This document shows positions 36,544-45,009 of a stretch of DNA of 64,000 bases, piece after piece. The first letter of the stretch is position 1. Each line of letters opens with the position of its first letter. The translations under genes were made by a program, and so were the position numbers. Origin of the DNA: Kitasatospora sp. NBC_01250 (lineage in GTDB: Bacteria > Actinomycetota > Actinomycetes > Streptomycetales > Streptomycetaceae); assembly GCF_036226465.1 (NCBI RefSeq), contig NZ_CP108476.1:4464001-4528000 (forward strand), written 5' to 3'. The notes under the pieces were generated by a model. That model was not told where the DNA came from. It saw nothing but the letters and a program-made list of their open reading frames with translations, and searched no databases.

Positions 36544-37068
36544 TCAGCAGACGAGGCCGAGGTCGGCGGGGGTGGCGCTCTTCGGGTCGACCGGCCGGCG
36601 GCCCTCGGTCGGCCAGCCCTCGCGGATCCAGTACTCCAGACCGCCGATCATCTCCTTGACCTCGCGGCCGAGCGCGGCGAGCTTCATCCCGGCCTTCGTC
36701 GAGCCGTTGCAGGCCGGGCCCCAGCAGTAGACCACCAGCAGGCCCGCGGGCAGCTCGGCCACCCGCTCGGGGGTGATCTCCGCCAGCGGGAGGCTGATCG
36801 CACCGGGCAGGTGGGTCCTGCGGTGGGCGCCCTCGATCCGCACGTCGAGGAGGGTGAAGTCCTGCCTGCCGTCCCGCATCGCGTACCAGACGTCGGCCGG
36901 GTCGGCCTGGCAGCCCAGCCGCTCGGCGAAGAAGGCGAAGGCCCGCTCCGGGGAGAGCGCCGGGATCGCGCTGACCGGCGAGGGGGCGGGGGCGGCGCTG
37001 CTCGCGGCGTGGGCGTGGGCGGGGGCGGCGCTGCTCGCGGCGTGGGCGGGGCTGGGGGCGGTGGTCAC
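36544..37068 (-). CDS. Rhodanese-like sulfurtransferase
   Basis: 174 residues from GTG 37068 after GAGGAGCC. A His/Ala-rich N terminus with two nearly identical HAASSAAPA-type units, then a single rhodanese domain at about 50-165: FTLLDVRIEGAHRRTHLPGAISLPLAEI and the active-site loop VVYCWGPACNGSTKAGMKLAALG. A second cysteine (CWGPAC) in the loop is notable. Sulfur transfer from thiosulfate or a persulfide donor is inferred. The tail ends DLGLVC. Confidence 0.88.
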   Translation of the reverse strand: MTTAPSPAHAASSAAPAHAHAASSAAPAPSPVSAIPALSPERAFAFFAERLGCQADPADVWYAMRDGRQDFTLLDVRIEGAHRRTHLPGAISLPLAEITPERVAELPAGLLVVYCWGPACNGSTKAGMKLAALGREVKEMIGGLEYWIREGWPTEGRRPVDPKSATPADLGLVC

Positions 37069-37233
37069 GGTCGGCTCCTCGGCGGGGCTGGCTGCTGGGC
37101 GGTGCCCCGATCCTCCGCCGCGGACCACCACCGCCGACAGTGGCGTGGACGACCACGACCGCCAAGATCCCGCCACCGCCCCCTCACCGCGCCGGGCCGA
37201 CCGGCTGCGGATCAGCGGCGGATCAGCCCCGGA

Positions 37234-38574
37234 TCAGCCGCCCATGGTGGCCGGGGTGCGGGACCCGCCGGCCGGGGGCGGCACACTGCCCCGGTTGCGG
37301 GCCCGGCGCCCGCCGGTGCCGGCCGGGGCCGGGATGCCGCCCTGCTGCTCGCTCGACAGCGCCGCGGGCTGCTCGGCGCGACCGCCCGCCCGGCGCCCGC
37401 CGGAACCGCGCCCGCCGCTGCCGCGGCCCCGCCGCGGCTGCTTGGTGGGCCAGAGCAGCACATAGGCCGTGGAGATCACCACGAAGGCCAGCCGGATCAT
37501 GCCCTTGGTGGAGTCCGAGGGGATCAGCAGCGTGCCGCCGTAGAGCGAGGCCAGCGCGATCCAGCTCCACCAGGGCACCAGGCGGCGCTGGCCGACCGCG
37601 TCCCAGAGCAGCGTGCCGAGCAGGATGGAGGCCGTGTAGTAGGTGTAGACGCTCGGGTCGAGCAGGATCCGGGCGTTGGCCCCGACCAGCACCACGGCCG
37701 GCCAGCGCCCGCGGCGCACCGCCAGGGTGCCCAGGCCCATCCCGACGGCGAACTGCGCGGGGCGGTCCCACCAGGGGGTGGAGGGGTCCGAGACGCCGAG
37801 CCAGCGCAGCGAGGAGGCGGGCTGGTTCGGGATGGTGAACTTGGCGGCCGACAGCGAGCCCAGGTTGCTCAGGTAGAACGGCAGCCAGGCCACCGCGATC
37901 AGCCCGACGCACCAGAGGAAGGAGCGCTTCCACGACGCCTTGGGCAGCGCCAGGATCAGCGGGAGGAAGGAGATCGCCCAGGGCTTGGAGTCGACCGCCA
38001 GGGCCAGGTAGATGCCGACCGCGGCCGGCTTGTTCCGGGCCAGCGCGTGCACCGCGAGCATCGTGAAGAAGAGCGCCAGCACGTCGTCCATGTGCGCGAA
38101 GCGCACCGAGACCTCGACCCACATCGGGATGAAGGCCAGGCCCGCGATCAGGATCCGCTGCTGGAGCCGGCGGTGGTTGGTGCCGGTGCCCCGGTAGTAC
38201 CAGGCCGCGGTGCGCCCGACCAGGACCAGCATGATCAGGCCGAGCGCGGACATCGTGCCCTCGGCCAGCACCTGTCCGACGTTCGCGGGGAACGGCGCGA
38301 AGAGCCGGGCGGCCATCAGGCTCACCGGGCCGATCTGCAGTTCGGGGTGGTGCGCGTAGAGGGAGAGGCCGCCGCCGTTGCCGCCGCTGAAGAGCAGCTG
38401 CTCGCCCTCGCGCAGGTAGTGCCACGAGAAGCCGCCGCTGGGCTCGACGATCAGGAACCAGATGACCGTCCACGCCACCAGCAGCACGTGGTGTCTACGG
38501 ACAGGAAGGCTCGCGATACGGCCGGTGTTCGACCCGTAGTCGGTTGCTTCGTCATCCGCGCTTGCTCGGCGCAC
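37234..38574 (-). CDS. Polytopic membrane protein, GT-C mannosyltransferase-like
   Basis: 446 residues from GTG 38574 (GAGG five bases upstream). About nine to ten hydrophobic helices. The acidic motif in the first external loop (VEPSGGFSWHYLREG) and FAHMDDVLALFFTMLAVHAL, SKPWAISFLPLILALPK and RILLDPSVYTYYTAS resemble GT-C/GT87-type polyprenol-dependent glycosyltransferases, though the DD/DE catalytic motif is not certain. The last 70 residues are Gly/Arg-rich and cytoplasmic. Function in envelope glycoconjugate assembly is an inference from fold. Confidence 0.65.
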   Translation of the reverse strand: MRRASADDEATDYGSNTGRIASLPVRRHHVLLVAWTVIWFLIVEPSGGFSWHYLREGEQLLFSGGNGGGLSLYAHHPELQIGPVSLMAARLFAPFPANVGQVLAEGTMSALGLIMLVLVGRTAAWYYRGTGTNHRRLQQRILIAGLAFIPMWVEVSVRFAHMDDVLALFFTMLAVHALARNKPAAVGIYLALAVDSKPWAISFLPLILALPKASWKRSFLWCVGLIAVAWLPFYLSNLGSLSAAKFTIPNQPASSLRWLGVSDPSTPWWDRPAQFAVGMGLGTLAVRRGRWPAVVLVGANARILLDPSVYTYYTASILLGTLLWDAVGQRRLVPWWSWIALASLYGGTLLIPSDSTKGMIRLAFVVISTAYVLLWPTKQPRRGRGSGGRGSGGRRAGGRAEQPAALSSEQQGGIPAPAGTGGRRARNRGSVPPPAGGSRTPATMGG

Positions 38575-38663
38575 CTGTTCCTCTTCCCCACACCGGCCCC
38601 TTCGGCCGGTCATCCTATGCGATCAGGTGGAACAACCGGGTCTTCCGAGTTCCGCGCACAGCG

Positions 38664-38705
38664 CTCCTGGGCCCGTCCGCTCAACCGCTCGGACGGACCC
38701 AGGAG
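38664..38705 (-). terminator. Terminator after the LAFTG surface protein
   Basis: Stem CTCCTGGG-CCGTCCG with CGGACGG-CCCAGGAG, 37 bases past the stop at 38742. Confidence 0.7.
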
Positions 38706-38741
38706 GTGTGGACCACCGGTCCGGTCAACGGACCGAACAGG

Positions 38742-40046
38742 TCAGGCGTGCCGCGCACCGCCCTTGCGGCGGCGCAGCAGCACCAGGGTGCCGACACCGA
38801 GCGCGAAGACCGTGGCGCCCGTGACGGCGATCGGCACGGCGTCGCCACCGCCGCCGGTGAAGGCCAGGCTCTTCTCGTCCGCGGCGGCGCTGGCCTGGGC
38901 CTGCTGCACGGCGGTGGCCGGGATCGGCAGGACGGCGGCGGCCGGCGGCTGGACCGGGAAGGGGGTCACGGTGTCGTCGGAGGAGGAAGAGGAAGGGGAG
39001 GAGGAGGGGCCGCCGGGCAGCGCGCTCGCGGGTGCCGGGGTGGACGGCGCGGGGGTGGCGGTCGCGCTGGCGCTCGGGGCCGGCGTGGCGGACCGGCTCG
39101 GGGTGGCGCTCGGCGTCGGCGTGGCGGACGCGCCGGTGCTCGGCGTCGGGGCCGGGGTCTGCGACGGGCTGGGCGAGGGGCTCGCGGAGCCGGACGGGGA
39201 CGGCGAGGCGGAGGTGGACGGCGGGGCGCTGGGGGTGGCCGGCGCGGAGGGCGAGGCCGGCGGCGTGGCCGGGCTGGACGGCGAGGCGCTGGGGGTGGCC
39301 GGCACCGTCGGCGAGGAGGACGGCTCGACCGTGGGCGAGGCGCTCCCGGTCGGGCTGTGCGAGGGCTTCGGGGTGCCGGGCGACACCACGCAGAAGTACG
39401 AGGGACGGCTCGCCGACATCTCCCCCGCCTGGGTCGGCTGCCGCTGCGCGTCCACCGGCGCCCAGTAGGAGACGAACTGCGCGAACGCCGGCCCGGTCGG
39501 GTTGTCCGCCGGCAGCCCGAGCCGGACCTTGATCGAGACCGACCGGCCCGCCTTGACGAAGATCAGCGCGCCCGGCGCGGGCACCCCGTTCTGGTCCAGC
39601 GGCCCGAGCAGCCGCAGCGTGTTCAGGTAGGTCGGGACGGTGCTCGGCTGCCAGTCCTGCTGACCGCGGCGGTAGTCGACGGTGAGCGCGGTGGTGTCGA
39701 AGTCGCCGGCCTTGTCGTTCACCCGCAGCGCCGGGTAGAAGACCAGGTCGCTCTTGGAGGGGTTCGTCAGCTCGACGGTGAACTCGGTCGGCGCCGCGCC
39801 CGCGGTGATCCGGTCGCGCAGGCCCTGGACCTCCAGGCGCGGTCGGACCGCGGCCGGCACCGCCTGGTCGTCGCCCGTGGCCGGGGTGGCCGAGGGCGTG
39901 GGGCTGGTCGCCAGGATCGCCGGCAGCGCGAGGTGGGCGGAGAAGGGCGCGCTGAAGGGGGCAGCCGCCAGCGCGGCCGGAGCACCCGTCAGCACCGCGG
40001 AGGAGGCAAGGGTGCCGACCGCGGCCAGAGCGAGAGAACGACGCAT
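38742..40046 (-). CDS. Possible sortase-anchored surface protein (LAFTG motif)
   Basis: 434 residues. Signal peptide 1-27 (ending LAAAPFS), an extracellular Ig-like globular part to about 210 (VELTNPSKSDLVFYPALR, SYWAPVDAQRQP), a Ser/Pro/Thr-rich stalk of some 130 residues made of SASPSP-type repeats, and a C-terminal sorting signal: LAFTG followed by a hydrophobic helix (AVPIAVTGATVFALGVGTLVL) and basic RRRKGG tail. LAxTG is the class E sortase recognition motif in Streptomyces, so covalent attachment to peptidoglycan is expected. Ligand unknown. Confidence 0.8.
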   Translation of the reverse strand: MRRSLALAAVGTLASSAVLTGAPAALAAAPFSAPFSAHLALPAILATSPTPSATPATGDDQAVPAAVRPRLEVQGLRDRITAGAAPTEFTVELTNPSKSDLVFYPALRVNDKAGDFDTTALTVDYRRGQQDWQPSTVPTYLNTLRLLGPLDQNGVPAPGALIFVKAGRSVSIKVRLGLPADNPTGPAFAQFVSYWAPVDAQRQPTQAGEMSASRPSYFCVVSPGTPKPSHSPTGSASPTVEPSSSPTVPATPSASPSSPATPPASPSAPATPSAPPSTSASPSPSGSASPSPSPSQTPAPTPSTGASATPTPSATPSRSATPAPSASATATPAPSTPAPASALPGGPSSSPSSSSSDDTVTPFPVQPPAAAVLPIPATAVQQAQASAAADEKSLAFTGGGGDAVPIAVTGATVFALGVGTLVLLRRRKGGARHA

Positions 40047-40228
40047 GGGTGTGTGCACCTCATCATCAGAATGCCGCGCCCATGGGGAGCCCCCACCAGA
40101 AGCCGTCCGGAACGCGATCGTGTGCCGTCGGGCCGCTGGAGACCCACCCCGGGCCGACGGAGATTTCGACGGAGAATATCGGACGAACTGCTTTTGCAGA
40201 AAGTGGGGTTGAAAATCCCAGCTGACTC

Positions 40229-40783
40229 TCAGTTTGGCCCGGTCAGGCGCTCCTCGGGCTGCGGGCGGTCGGCGTGGAGATGGAGGAGTTCGCGCAGGAA
40301 CGGGTCGAGTCGCAGGCCGTGGTCGATGAGTCCGAGCCGCTGCGCAACCGCGCGCGAACCGGTGTTGTGCGCGTGGATCCAGGCGAAGACCGGCAGTTCG
40401 GGCCGCCGCCGGTGGGCCGCATCGATCGCTGCCCGGGACAGCTCGGTGGCGTAGCCGTGGCCCCAGTGCGCGGGCGCCAGGCGGTAGTAGAGGTTCCAGT
40501 GCCCGCGGCCCTGGACCTGCACGCCGCCGACGCCGACCACCTCCCCGGTGGTGCGCAGCCGCGCCGTCCAGTAGCCGCTCCCCTCCTCCTCCCAGCGCGC
40601 CGCCGCCCGCTCGATCCAGTCCCTGGTCTGCGCGATCCCGGTGTGCCGGCCCGCGGGTTGATGACGCCACACCTCGGGGTCGCGGTTGATCGTGTGCAGC
40701 GCGTCGAGGTCGTCCAGGTGCACCGGGCGCAGGTCGAGCCGCTCGGTGGCGACCGCACCCGGCGCGGGAGGGTTCTCGCTCAT
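40229..40783 (-). CDS. RimJ/RimL-type GNAT acetyltransferase
   Basis: 184 residues. TERLDLRPVHLDDLDAL start, motif A region LYYRLAPAHWGHGYATELSRAAIDAA with the GHGYAT acetyl-CoA loop, and motif B FAWIHAHNTGSRAVAQRLGL. This is the ribosomal-protein or small-molecule N-acetyltransferase subfamily (PF13302-like pattern). Start chosen at ATG 40783. Divergent from the MerR regulator with 184 bases between starts. Confidence 0.88.
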   Translation of the reverse strand: MSENPPAPGAVATERLDLRPVHLDDLDALHTINRDPEVWRHQPAGRHTGIAQTRDWIERAAARWEEEGSGYWTARLRTTGEVVGVGGVQVQGRGHWNLYYRLAPAHWGHGYATELSRAAIDAAHRRRPELPVFAWIHAHNTGSRAVAQRLGLIDHGLRLDPFLRELLHLHADRPQPEERLTGPN

Positions 40784-40932
40784 CCGGGGAGCGTACGCAC
40801 CGGGCCGGGTCGACCCGCGCCCGGCCCGGTGCTGCTGAGGACGGATCAGCCCCGGGCACGTCAAGACGACCTATCGCGTCCTGCTCCGGAGGAAACGATC
40901 CATCGCGTTTCGGGGGCAGCTCGTAGGTTGAC

Positions 40933-40949
40933 CCTCACACCGTGTCAGG
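40933..40949 (+). promoter_or_regulatory. Likely MerR operator upstream of the MerR-type gene
   Basis: Imperfect dyad CCTCACAC-C-GTGTCAGG (7 of 8 paired) starting at the end of a TTGACC -35 box (40928-40933), i.e. in the -35/-10 spacer position used by MerR proteins. Ends 18 bases before the ATG. Confidence 0.5.
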
Positions 40950-40967
40950 CGCTGGAGTGGAGCCATC

Positions 40968-41858
40968 ATGTTCACCATTGGAGACTTCGCCCGGCACGGC
41001 CGGGTCTCGGTCCGCATGCTGCGTCACTACGACGCCATCGGGCTGCTGCGCCCCGCACAGGTCGACCCGGTCAGCGGCTACCGCTTCTACCGCGCCGAGC
41101 AGCTCGCCCGGCTGAACCGGGTGATCGCGCTCAAGGAACTCGGCTTCACCCTCCAGCAGGTCCAGTCGATCCTGGACGAGCGGGTGGACACCGAGGAACT
41201 GCGCGGGATGCTGCGGCTGCGCCGGGCCGAACTGGCCGAGACGGTGGCGGCGGCGACCGCCCGGCTGACCCAGGTCGAGGCGAGGCTCCGAACGATCGCG
41301 AGCGAGGGACACATGCAGAACGACGACGTGGTGGTCAAGCCGATCCCGGCGGTCCGGGTGGCCGAGCTGCAGGCCGTGGCCGCCGGCTACGAGCCGGAGC
41401 ACATCACCCCGGTCATCGGGCCGCTCTTCGACGAGCTGTGCCGGCGGGTGGCCGAGTCCGGGCTGCCCCCGGCCGGGCCGACCATCGCCTACTACGAGCC
41501 GGCCGGGGACGGTTCGGAGGCCGTGCTGGTGCACGCGGCGTTCCCGGTGAGCGCCCCGGCCACGCTGCCGCGGCACCCGGCCGGGTTCGCGATCACCGAC
41601 CTGCCCGCACTGCCGGCCGCCGCCACCATCGTGCACCGCGGCGCGATGGACGAGGTGCTCGGGACCGCGCAGACGCTGGCCCGCTGGATCGACGCCAACG
41701 GGTGGCACTCGGCCGGGTTCGCCCGGGAGCTCTACCTGGAGTGCCCGGACGACCCTGGGCAGTGGGTGACCGAGCTTCAGGAGCCGGTGGTCCAGGCCGG
41801 GGCGTCGGTGCCCCAGCGGGTCGGGCCCGCGGACCAGGTGCCCGGGGCGCCGGCGTAG
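40968..41858 (+). CDS. MerR family regulator with GyrI-like effector domain
   Basis: 296 residues. MerR winged helix 1-70 (FTIGDFARHGRVSVRMLRHYDAIGLLRPAQVD, SGYRFYRAEQL), coiled dimer helix to about 110, then a GyrI-like multidrug-binding domain (YEPAGDGSEAVLVHAAFP, HRGAMDEVLGTAQTLARWIDANGW, RELYLECP, WVTELQEPV). Normal members stop just after WVTELQEPV; this one runs about 25 residues further, into the 3' end of the gene on the opposite strand (82-base overlap). Probably autoregulated; inducer may be an amphipathic drug. Confidence 0.88.
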   Translation: MFTIGDFARHGRVSVRMLRHYDAIGLLRPAQVDPVSGYRFYRAEQLARLNRVIALKELGFTLQQVQSILDERVDTEELRGMLRLRRAELAETVAAATARLTQVEARLRTIASEGHMQNDDVVVKPIPAVRVAELQAVAAGYEPEHITPVIGPLFDELCRRVAESGLPPAGPTIAYYEPAGDGSEAVLVHAAFPVSAPATLPRHPAGFAITDLPALPAAATIVHRGAMDEVLGTAQTLARWIDANGWHSAGFARELYLECPDDPGQWVTELQEPVVQAGASVPQRVGPADQVPGAPA

Positions 41859-43129
41859 CCGATCGGGGGCCGGGCGTGCCGGAGCAGGCCGTACGGGCCG
41901 GGGGTCTCGGCCAGGTGCGGGTGCGCGCCCGGCGCGGGGGCGGCGGCCCCGGGCTCGGGCGTGGACGCGGGCAGGCCGAGCAGCCACTGGGCGGCGCCGG
42001 CCAGCGAGTGGCGCAGCAGCGTCCCGGCGCCGGTGCGCTGGCGCTCGGTCAGCGCCCGCAGTACACCGGCTGCCAGCAGGTAGCCGGTGCCGTGGTCGAG
42101 CGCCTGGGCGGGCAGCACGCCGGGGCGCCCGTCCGGCCCGGCCTCGATCAGCGCGATCCCGCAGCCGGCCTGCACCAGGCTGTCGAAGCCGCGGCGCCCG
42201 GCCCAGGGCCCGTGCCGGCCCCAGGCGCAGAGCTGGGCCACCACCAGGTGGGGCGGCAGGTCGGCGGGCGCCAGCCCGTAGCGGTCGAGCGCCCCCGGGC
42301 GGTAGCCGGTGACCAGCACGTCGGCGGTGGCGACCAGCTCGCGCAGCACGGCCAGGTCGGCTGGCACGGAGGCGTCGAGCAGGGTCGAGCGCTTGCCGAA
42401 CCCGGTGTCGGCGTGGGCGTCCTCGCTCTCCGGCAGCCGCGGGGAGTCGACGCGCAGCACGTCGGCGCCGAGCAGCGCCAGCGTGCGGGTGGCGACGGGG
42501 CCGGCGATGACCCGGGTGAGGTCCAGCACCCGCACCCCGGCGGCGGGCAGCGCGGCGGGGGCGAGCCGGCGCTCGCCGCTGCCGCGCGCGGTGCGCTCGA
42601 CCAGCGGGTGCTCGGTCGGCTCGGCCGGCCGCACCGCCACCGCCAGTGCGCCGGCGGCGTACGCGCTCTCCTGCACCTCCAGCGCCGAGCGCCCCGCGAG
42701 CTCGGCGGCGAGTTGCTCGGGGCCGGTGTCGGGCCCGCGGCCGAGCGCGGCCAGCAGGCGCTCGCGGTGGTGCGGGTAGTTGGCGTGCGTGCGGACCCAC
42801 CCGTCGGCGGTGCGCCAGAACCCGGAGAGCGGCGCGAAGCTGGCCGGCGCCCGCCCCTCGATCCGCAGGTGCCGCTCGCTGACGAAGGCCGGGGCCACCG
42901 CCGCCTCGTCCACCGTCACGGCCGGCCGCGGCCCGCCGTTGCGCTCCGCCAGCAGCTCGGCCGCCGCCAGCGAGCAGACCCCGACCGTGGCGCCGGCGAA
43001 CTCCCGCACCGGCAGTCGGCTCTCCAGCACCCCGGGCGCACGCCGGTAGCGCACGCCGCTCGTCAGCTCCGGTGCACCGCCGAGCGCGGACCAGGCCTGG
43101 GCGGTGGGGAGGTCTTCGCGATCTGTCAC
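41777..43129 (-). CDS. CoA-transferase family III (CaiB/BaiF)
   Basis: 450 residues from GTG 43129 (weak ribosome site). Unusual order: the first 190 residues look like the second half of the usual fold (GFWRTADGWVRTHANYPHHRERLLAALG), then VRVLDLTRVIAGPVATRTLALLGADVLRVDSP begins the normal N-terminal half, with LVTGYRPGALDRYGL and QALDHGTGYLLAAGVL, where the Asp probably corresponds to the catalytic residue. I therefore suspect a circularly arranged member. It transfers CoA between carboxylic acids; substrates unknown. Its 3' end overlaps the MerR gene by 82 bases. Confidence 0.8.
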   Translation of the reverse strand: MTDREDLPTAQAWSALGGAPELTSGVRYRRAPGVLESRLPVREFAGATVGVCSLAAAELLAERNGGPRPAVTVDEAAVAPAFVSERHLRIEGRAPASFAPLSGFWRTADGWVRTHANYPHHRERLLAALGRGPDTGPEQLAAELAGRSALEVQESAYAAGALAVAVRPAEPTEHPLVERTARGSGERRLAPAALPAAGVRVLDLTRVIAGPVATRTLALLGADVLRVDSPRLPESEDAHADTGFGKRSTLLDASVPADLAVLRELVATADVLVTGYRPGALDRYGLAPADLPPHLVVAQLCAWGRHGPWAGRRGFDSLVQAGCGIALIEAGPDGRPGVLPAQALDHGTGYLLAAGVLRALTERQRTGAGTLLRHSLAGAAQWLLGLPASTPEPGAAAPAPGAHPHLAETPGPYGLLRHARPPIGYAGAPGTWSAGPTRWGTDAPAWTTGS

Positions 43130-43184
43130 CCCGTCATTCTGCGCCCGGGCGGGCCTGCGGCGGGAGGGGGTGGCGGGGTGGGAG

Positions 43185-43988
43185 TCACCAGTGGGACGGG
43201 CGGGTCAGGCCGGTGGGGAGCTTGGTGGCGGCGTCGCCCCGGGCGGCGGTGAGCTGGGGCTGGGTGAGGAAGATGGCGCCGGTGAGATCGGCGCCGTGGA
43301 GCCGGGCGTCGCGCAGGTCGGCGCCGATCAGGTCGGTGCAGCGCAGGTCGGCGCCGGTGAGGTCGGCGGCGATCAGGTAGGCGCCGCGCAGGGTGGCACC
43401 GGCGAGCTGGGCCTTCGCGAGCTTGGCACCGATCAGGTCCGCGCCGCGGCGGTCGCGCTTCTTGCCGGGGATGGTGGCCCGGACCAGGTCGCCGGCCTGG
43501 AGCAGCAGGGTGTTGACCCGCTGGCGGTGGGCGGGGACGTCGAGGGCGAGCAGCTCGGCGGGGGCGGCGGCGGTCAGCGCGGTGGTCTCGGCCCGCAGCT
43601 CGCCCAGCGCGGGGTGCAGCCGGGCGGCCGGGGCGGCGGCGAGCGCCTGGTCGAGGTACCAGAGCAGTTCGCGCAGCTGGCGCACGACCGGGAAGACGTC
43701 GAACATCTCGCGCGCCGTCTGCGGGGCCGTGCGCCAGTCGGTGCCGCCGAAGGTGACCTGGGAGACCTGCTGGCCGGCGCCGAAGCAGTCGTAGACCGTG
43801 CAGCCGGTGAAGCCCTTCTCCCGCAGCCGGGTGTGGATGCCGCAGCGGAACTCGGTGTCCAGGTTGCGGCAGGGCTTGCCGGCCTCCTTGGTGATCGCGA
43901 AGTCCGCCGAGGCCGTGAAGGGCAGCGCGACGCAGCACAGGCCGAAGCAGCTGGCGCAGTCGCCGGTCAGGGCGGTGGGCTCGGTCAC
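43185..43988 (-). CDS. CxxCxxxCC (YkgJ-like) plus pentapeptide-repeat protein
   Basis: 267 residues from GTG 43988. The N terminus has CASCFGLCC (Cys 11, 14, 18, 19), followed by Cys in GKPCRN, FRCGIH, GCTVYDCFGAG: this is the CxxCxxxCC putative zinc- or iron-binding domain (YkgJ-like). A helical middle (90-175) precedes a block of pentapeptide repeats at about 180-245 (ADLIGAKLAKAQLAGATLRG-type, A(D/N)LxG). Such a combination suggests a metal-binding protein with a DNA-mimicking or scaffold helix; function unknown. Coupled by GTGA to the LysR gene upstream of it on the same strand. Confidence 0.8.
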   Translation of the reverse strand: MTEPTALTGDCASCFGLCCVALPFTASADFAITKEAGKPCRNLDTEFRCGIHTRLREKGFTGCTVYDCFGAGQQVSQVTFGGTDWRTAPQTAREMFDVFPVVRQLRELLWYLDQALAAAPAARLHPALGELRAETTALTAAAPAELLALDVPAHRQRVNTLLLQAGDLVRATIPGKKRDRRGADLIGAKLAKAQLAGATLRGAYLIAADLTGADLRCTDLIGADLRDARLHGADLTGAIFLTQPQLTAARGDAATKLPTGLTRPSHW

Positions 43989-44950
43989 GAAGGTCCTCTA
44001 TTCGGGTGGGCCGGGCCATCGAGTAGAGCCGACGCACGGGGGGCCCGTCCAATCGGTTCGGGCGGGGCCGGCAGGGCGGGCAGCAGGGCGGCGCCGCGCA
44101 GCTCGCGGATCAGGGCGCGCACGGCCAGCGTGCCGGCCAGCTCCGGGGTGGTGACGTAGCCGACCGTGCGGGTCGGGCGCTCGGGGCCGAGGTCGGTGAG
44201 CGCGACGGTGGCGGGGGCGTCCAGCACGGCCAGGCGCGGCATGATCGCCATGCCCATCCCGCGCGCGACCATCGAGAGCACCACGCTGTCCTCGCCGGCG
44301 TCGAGCCGGGCGGCCGGCAGCCAGTCCTGCCGGGACCACCAGGTGCGGGTGTAGGAGGAGCAGTTCTCCGCCCAGTCGATCAGCGGCAGCGAGCGCGGGT
44401 CGACCTGCCCGACGGGGTGGACCAGCGAGTACTCCTCCTCGAACAGCTCGCCCGCGACCAGCCCCTCCGGCAGCCGGTAGTTGCCGCTCAGGGTCGCGAT
44501 GCCGAGGTCGGCCCGCCCGGCGTGGACCTCGCCGGCGGTGCCGGGCCCGACCTCGGGGACGATCCGCACCTCGGGGGCCAGGGCCGGGTGGGCCGCCCGC
44601 AGGCGGGTGAGCACCGTGGGCAGCAGGTGCACGGCGGCGCTGCGGAAGGCGGCGATCCGCAGCGGTCCGCCGACCGCCCCGGTGCTCGCGCCGCGCGCCT
44701 CGGCGGGCAGCGCGTCGAGCAGCCGCAGGATCCGGCGGGCGTGCGCGGCGGCGCGCTCCCCGGCGGGGGTGGGACGGGCGCCGTGCCGGCCGCGGTCGAA
44801 GAGGACCGCGCCGATCTTGCGCTCACAGGCGCTGACGGCGTGTGAGACGGCGGACTGGGTCAGGCCGAGCGCCTCGGCGGCGGCGGTGAAGCTGCCCCGG
44901 TGCTCGACGGCGACCAGGATCCGCAGCTCGCGGATGGCGAGATCGTTCAC
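43985..44950 (-). CDS. LysR family transcriptional regulator
   Basis: 321 residues from GTG 44950. Winged HTH 1-60 (LAIRELRILVAVEHRGSFTAAAEALGLTQSAVSHAVSACER), then a periplasmic-binding-like effector domain (PLRIAAFRSAAVHLLPTVLTRL, GIATLSGN, VLSMVARGMGMAIMPRLAV). The stop overlaps the GTG of the CxxCxxxCC gene by four bases, so the two are translated together: unusual, since LysR genes are generally divergent from their targets. Upstream of the start there is only a short Pro-rich reading frame belonging to the next gene. Confidence 0.9.
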   Translation of the reverse strand: MNDLAIRELRILVAVEHRGSFTAAAEALGLTQSAVSHAVSACERKIGAVLFDRGRHGARPTPAGERAAAHARRILRLLDALPAEARGASTGAVGGPLRIAAFRSAAVHLLPTVLTRLRAAHPALAPEVRIVPEVGPGTAGEVHAGRADLGIATLSGNYRLPEGLVAGELFEEEYSLVHPVGQVDPRSLPLIDWAENCSSYTRTWWSRQDWLPAARLDAGEDSVVLSMVARGMGMAIMPRLAVLDAPATVALTDLGPERPTRTVGYVTTPELAGTLAVRALIRELRGAALLPALPAPPEPIGRAPRASALLDGPAHPNRGPS

Positions 44951-45009
44951 GCCGCCCACCGTACTGCGCCCGCCCCGGGTGCCGGGGCGGGCGCCGTACG
45001 GGGGTGGGG

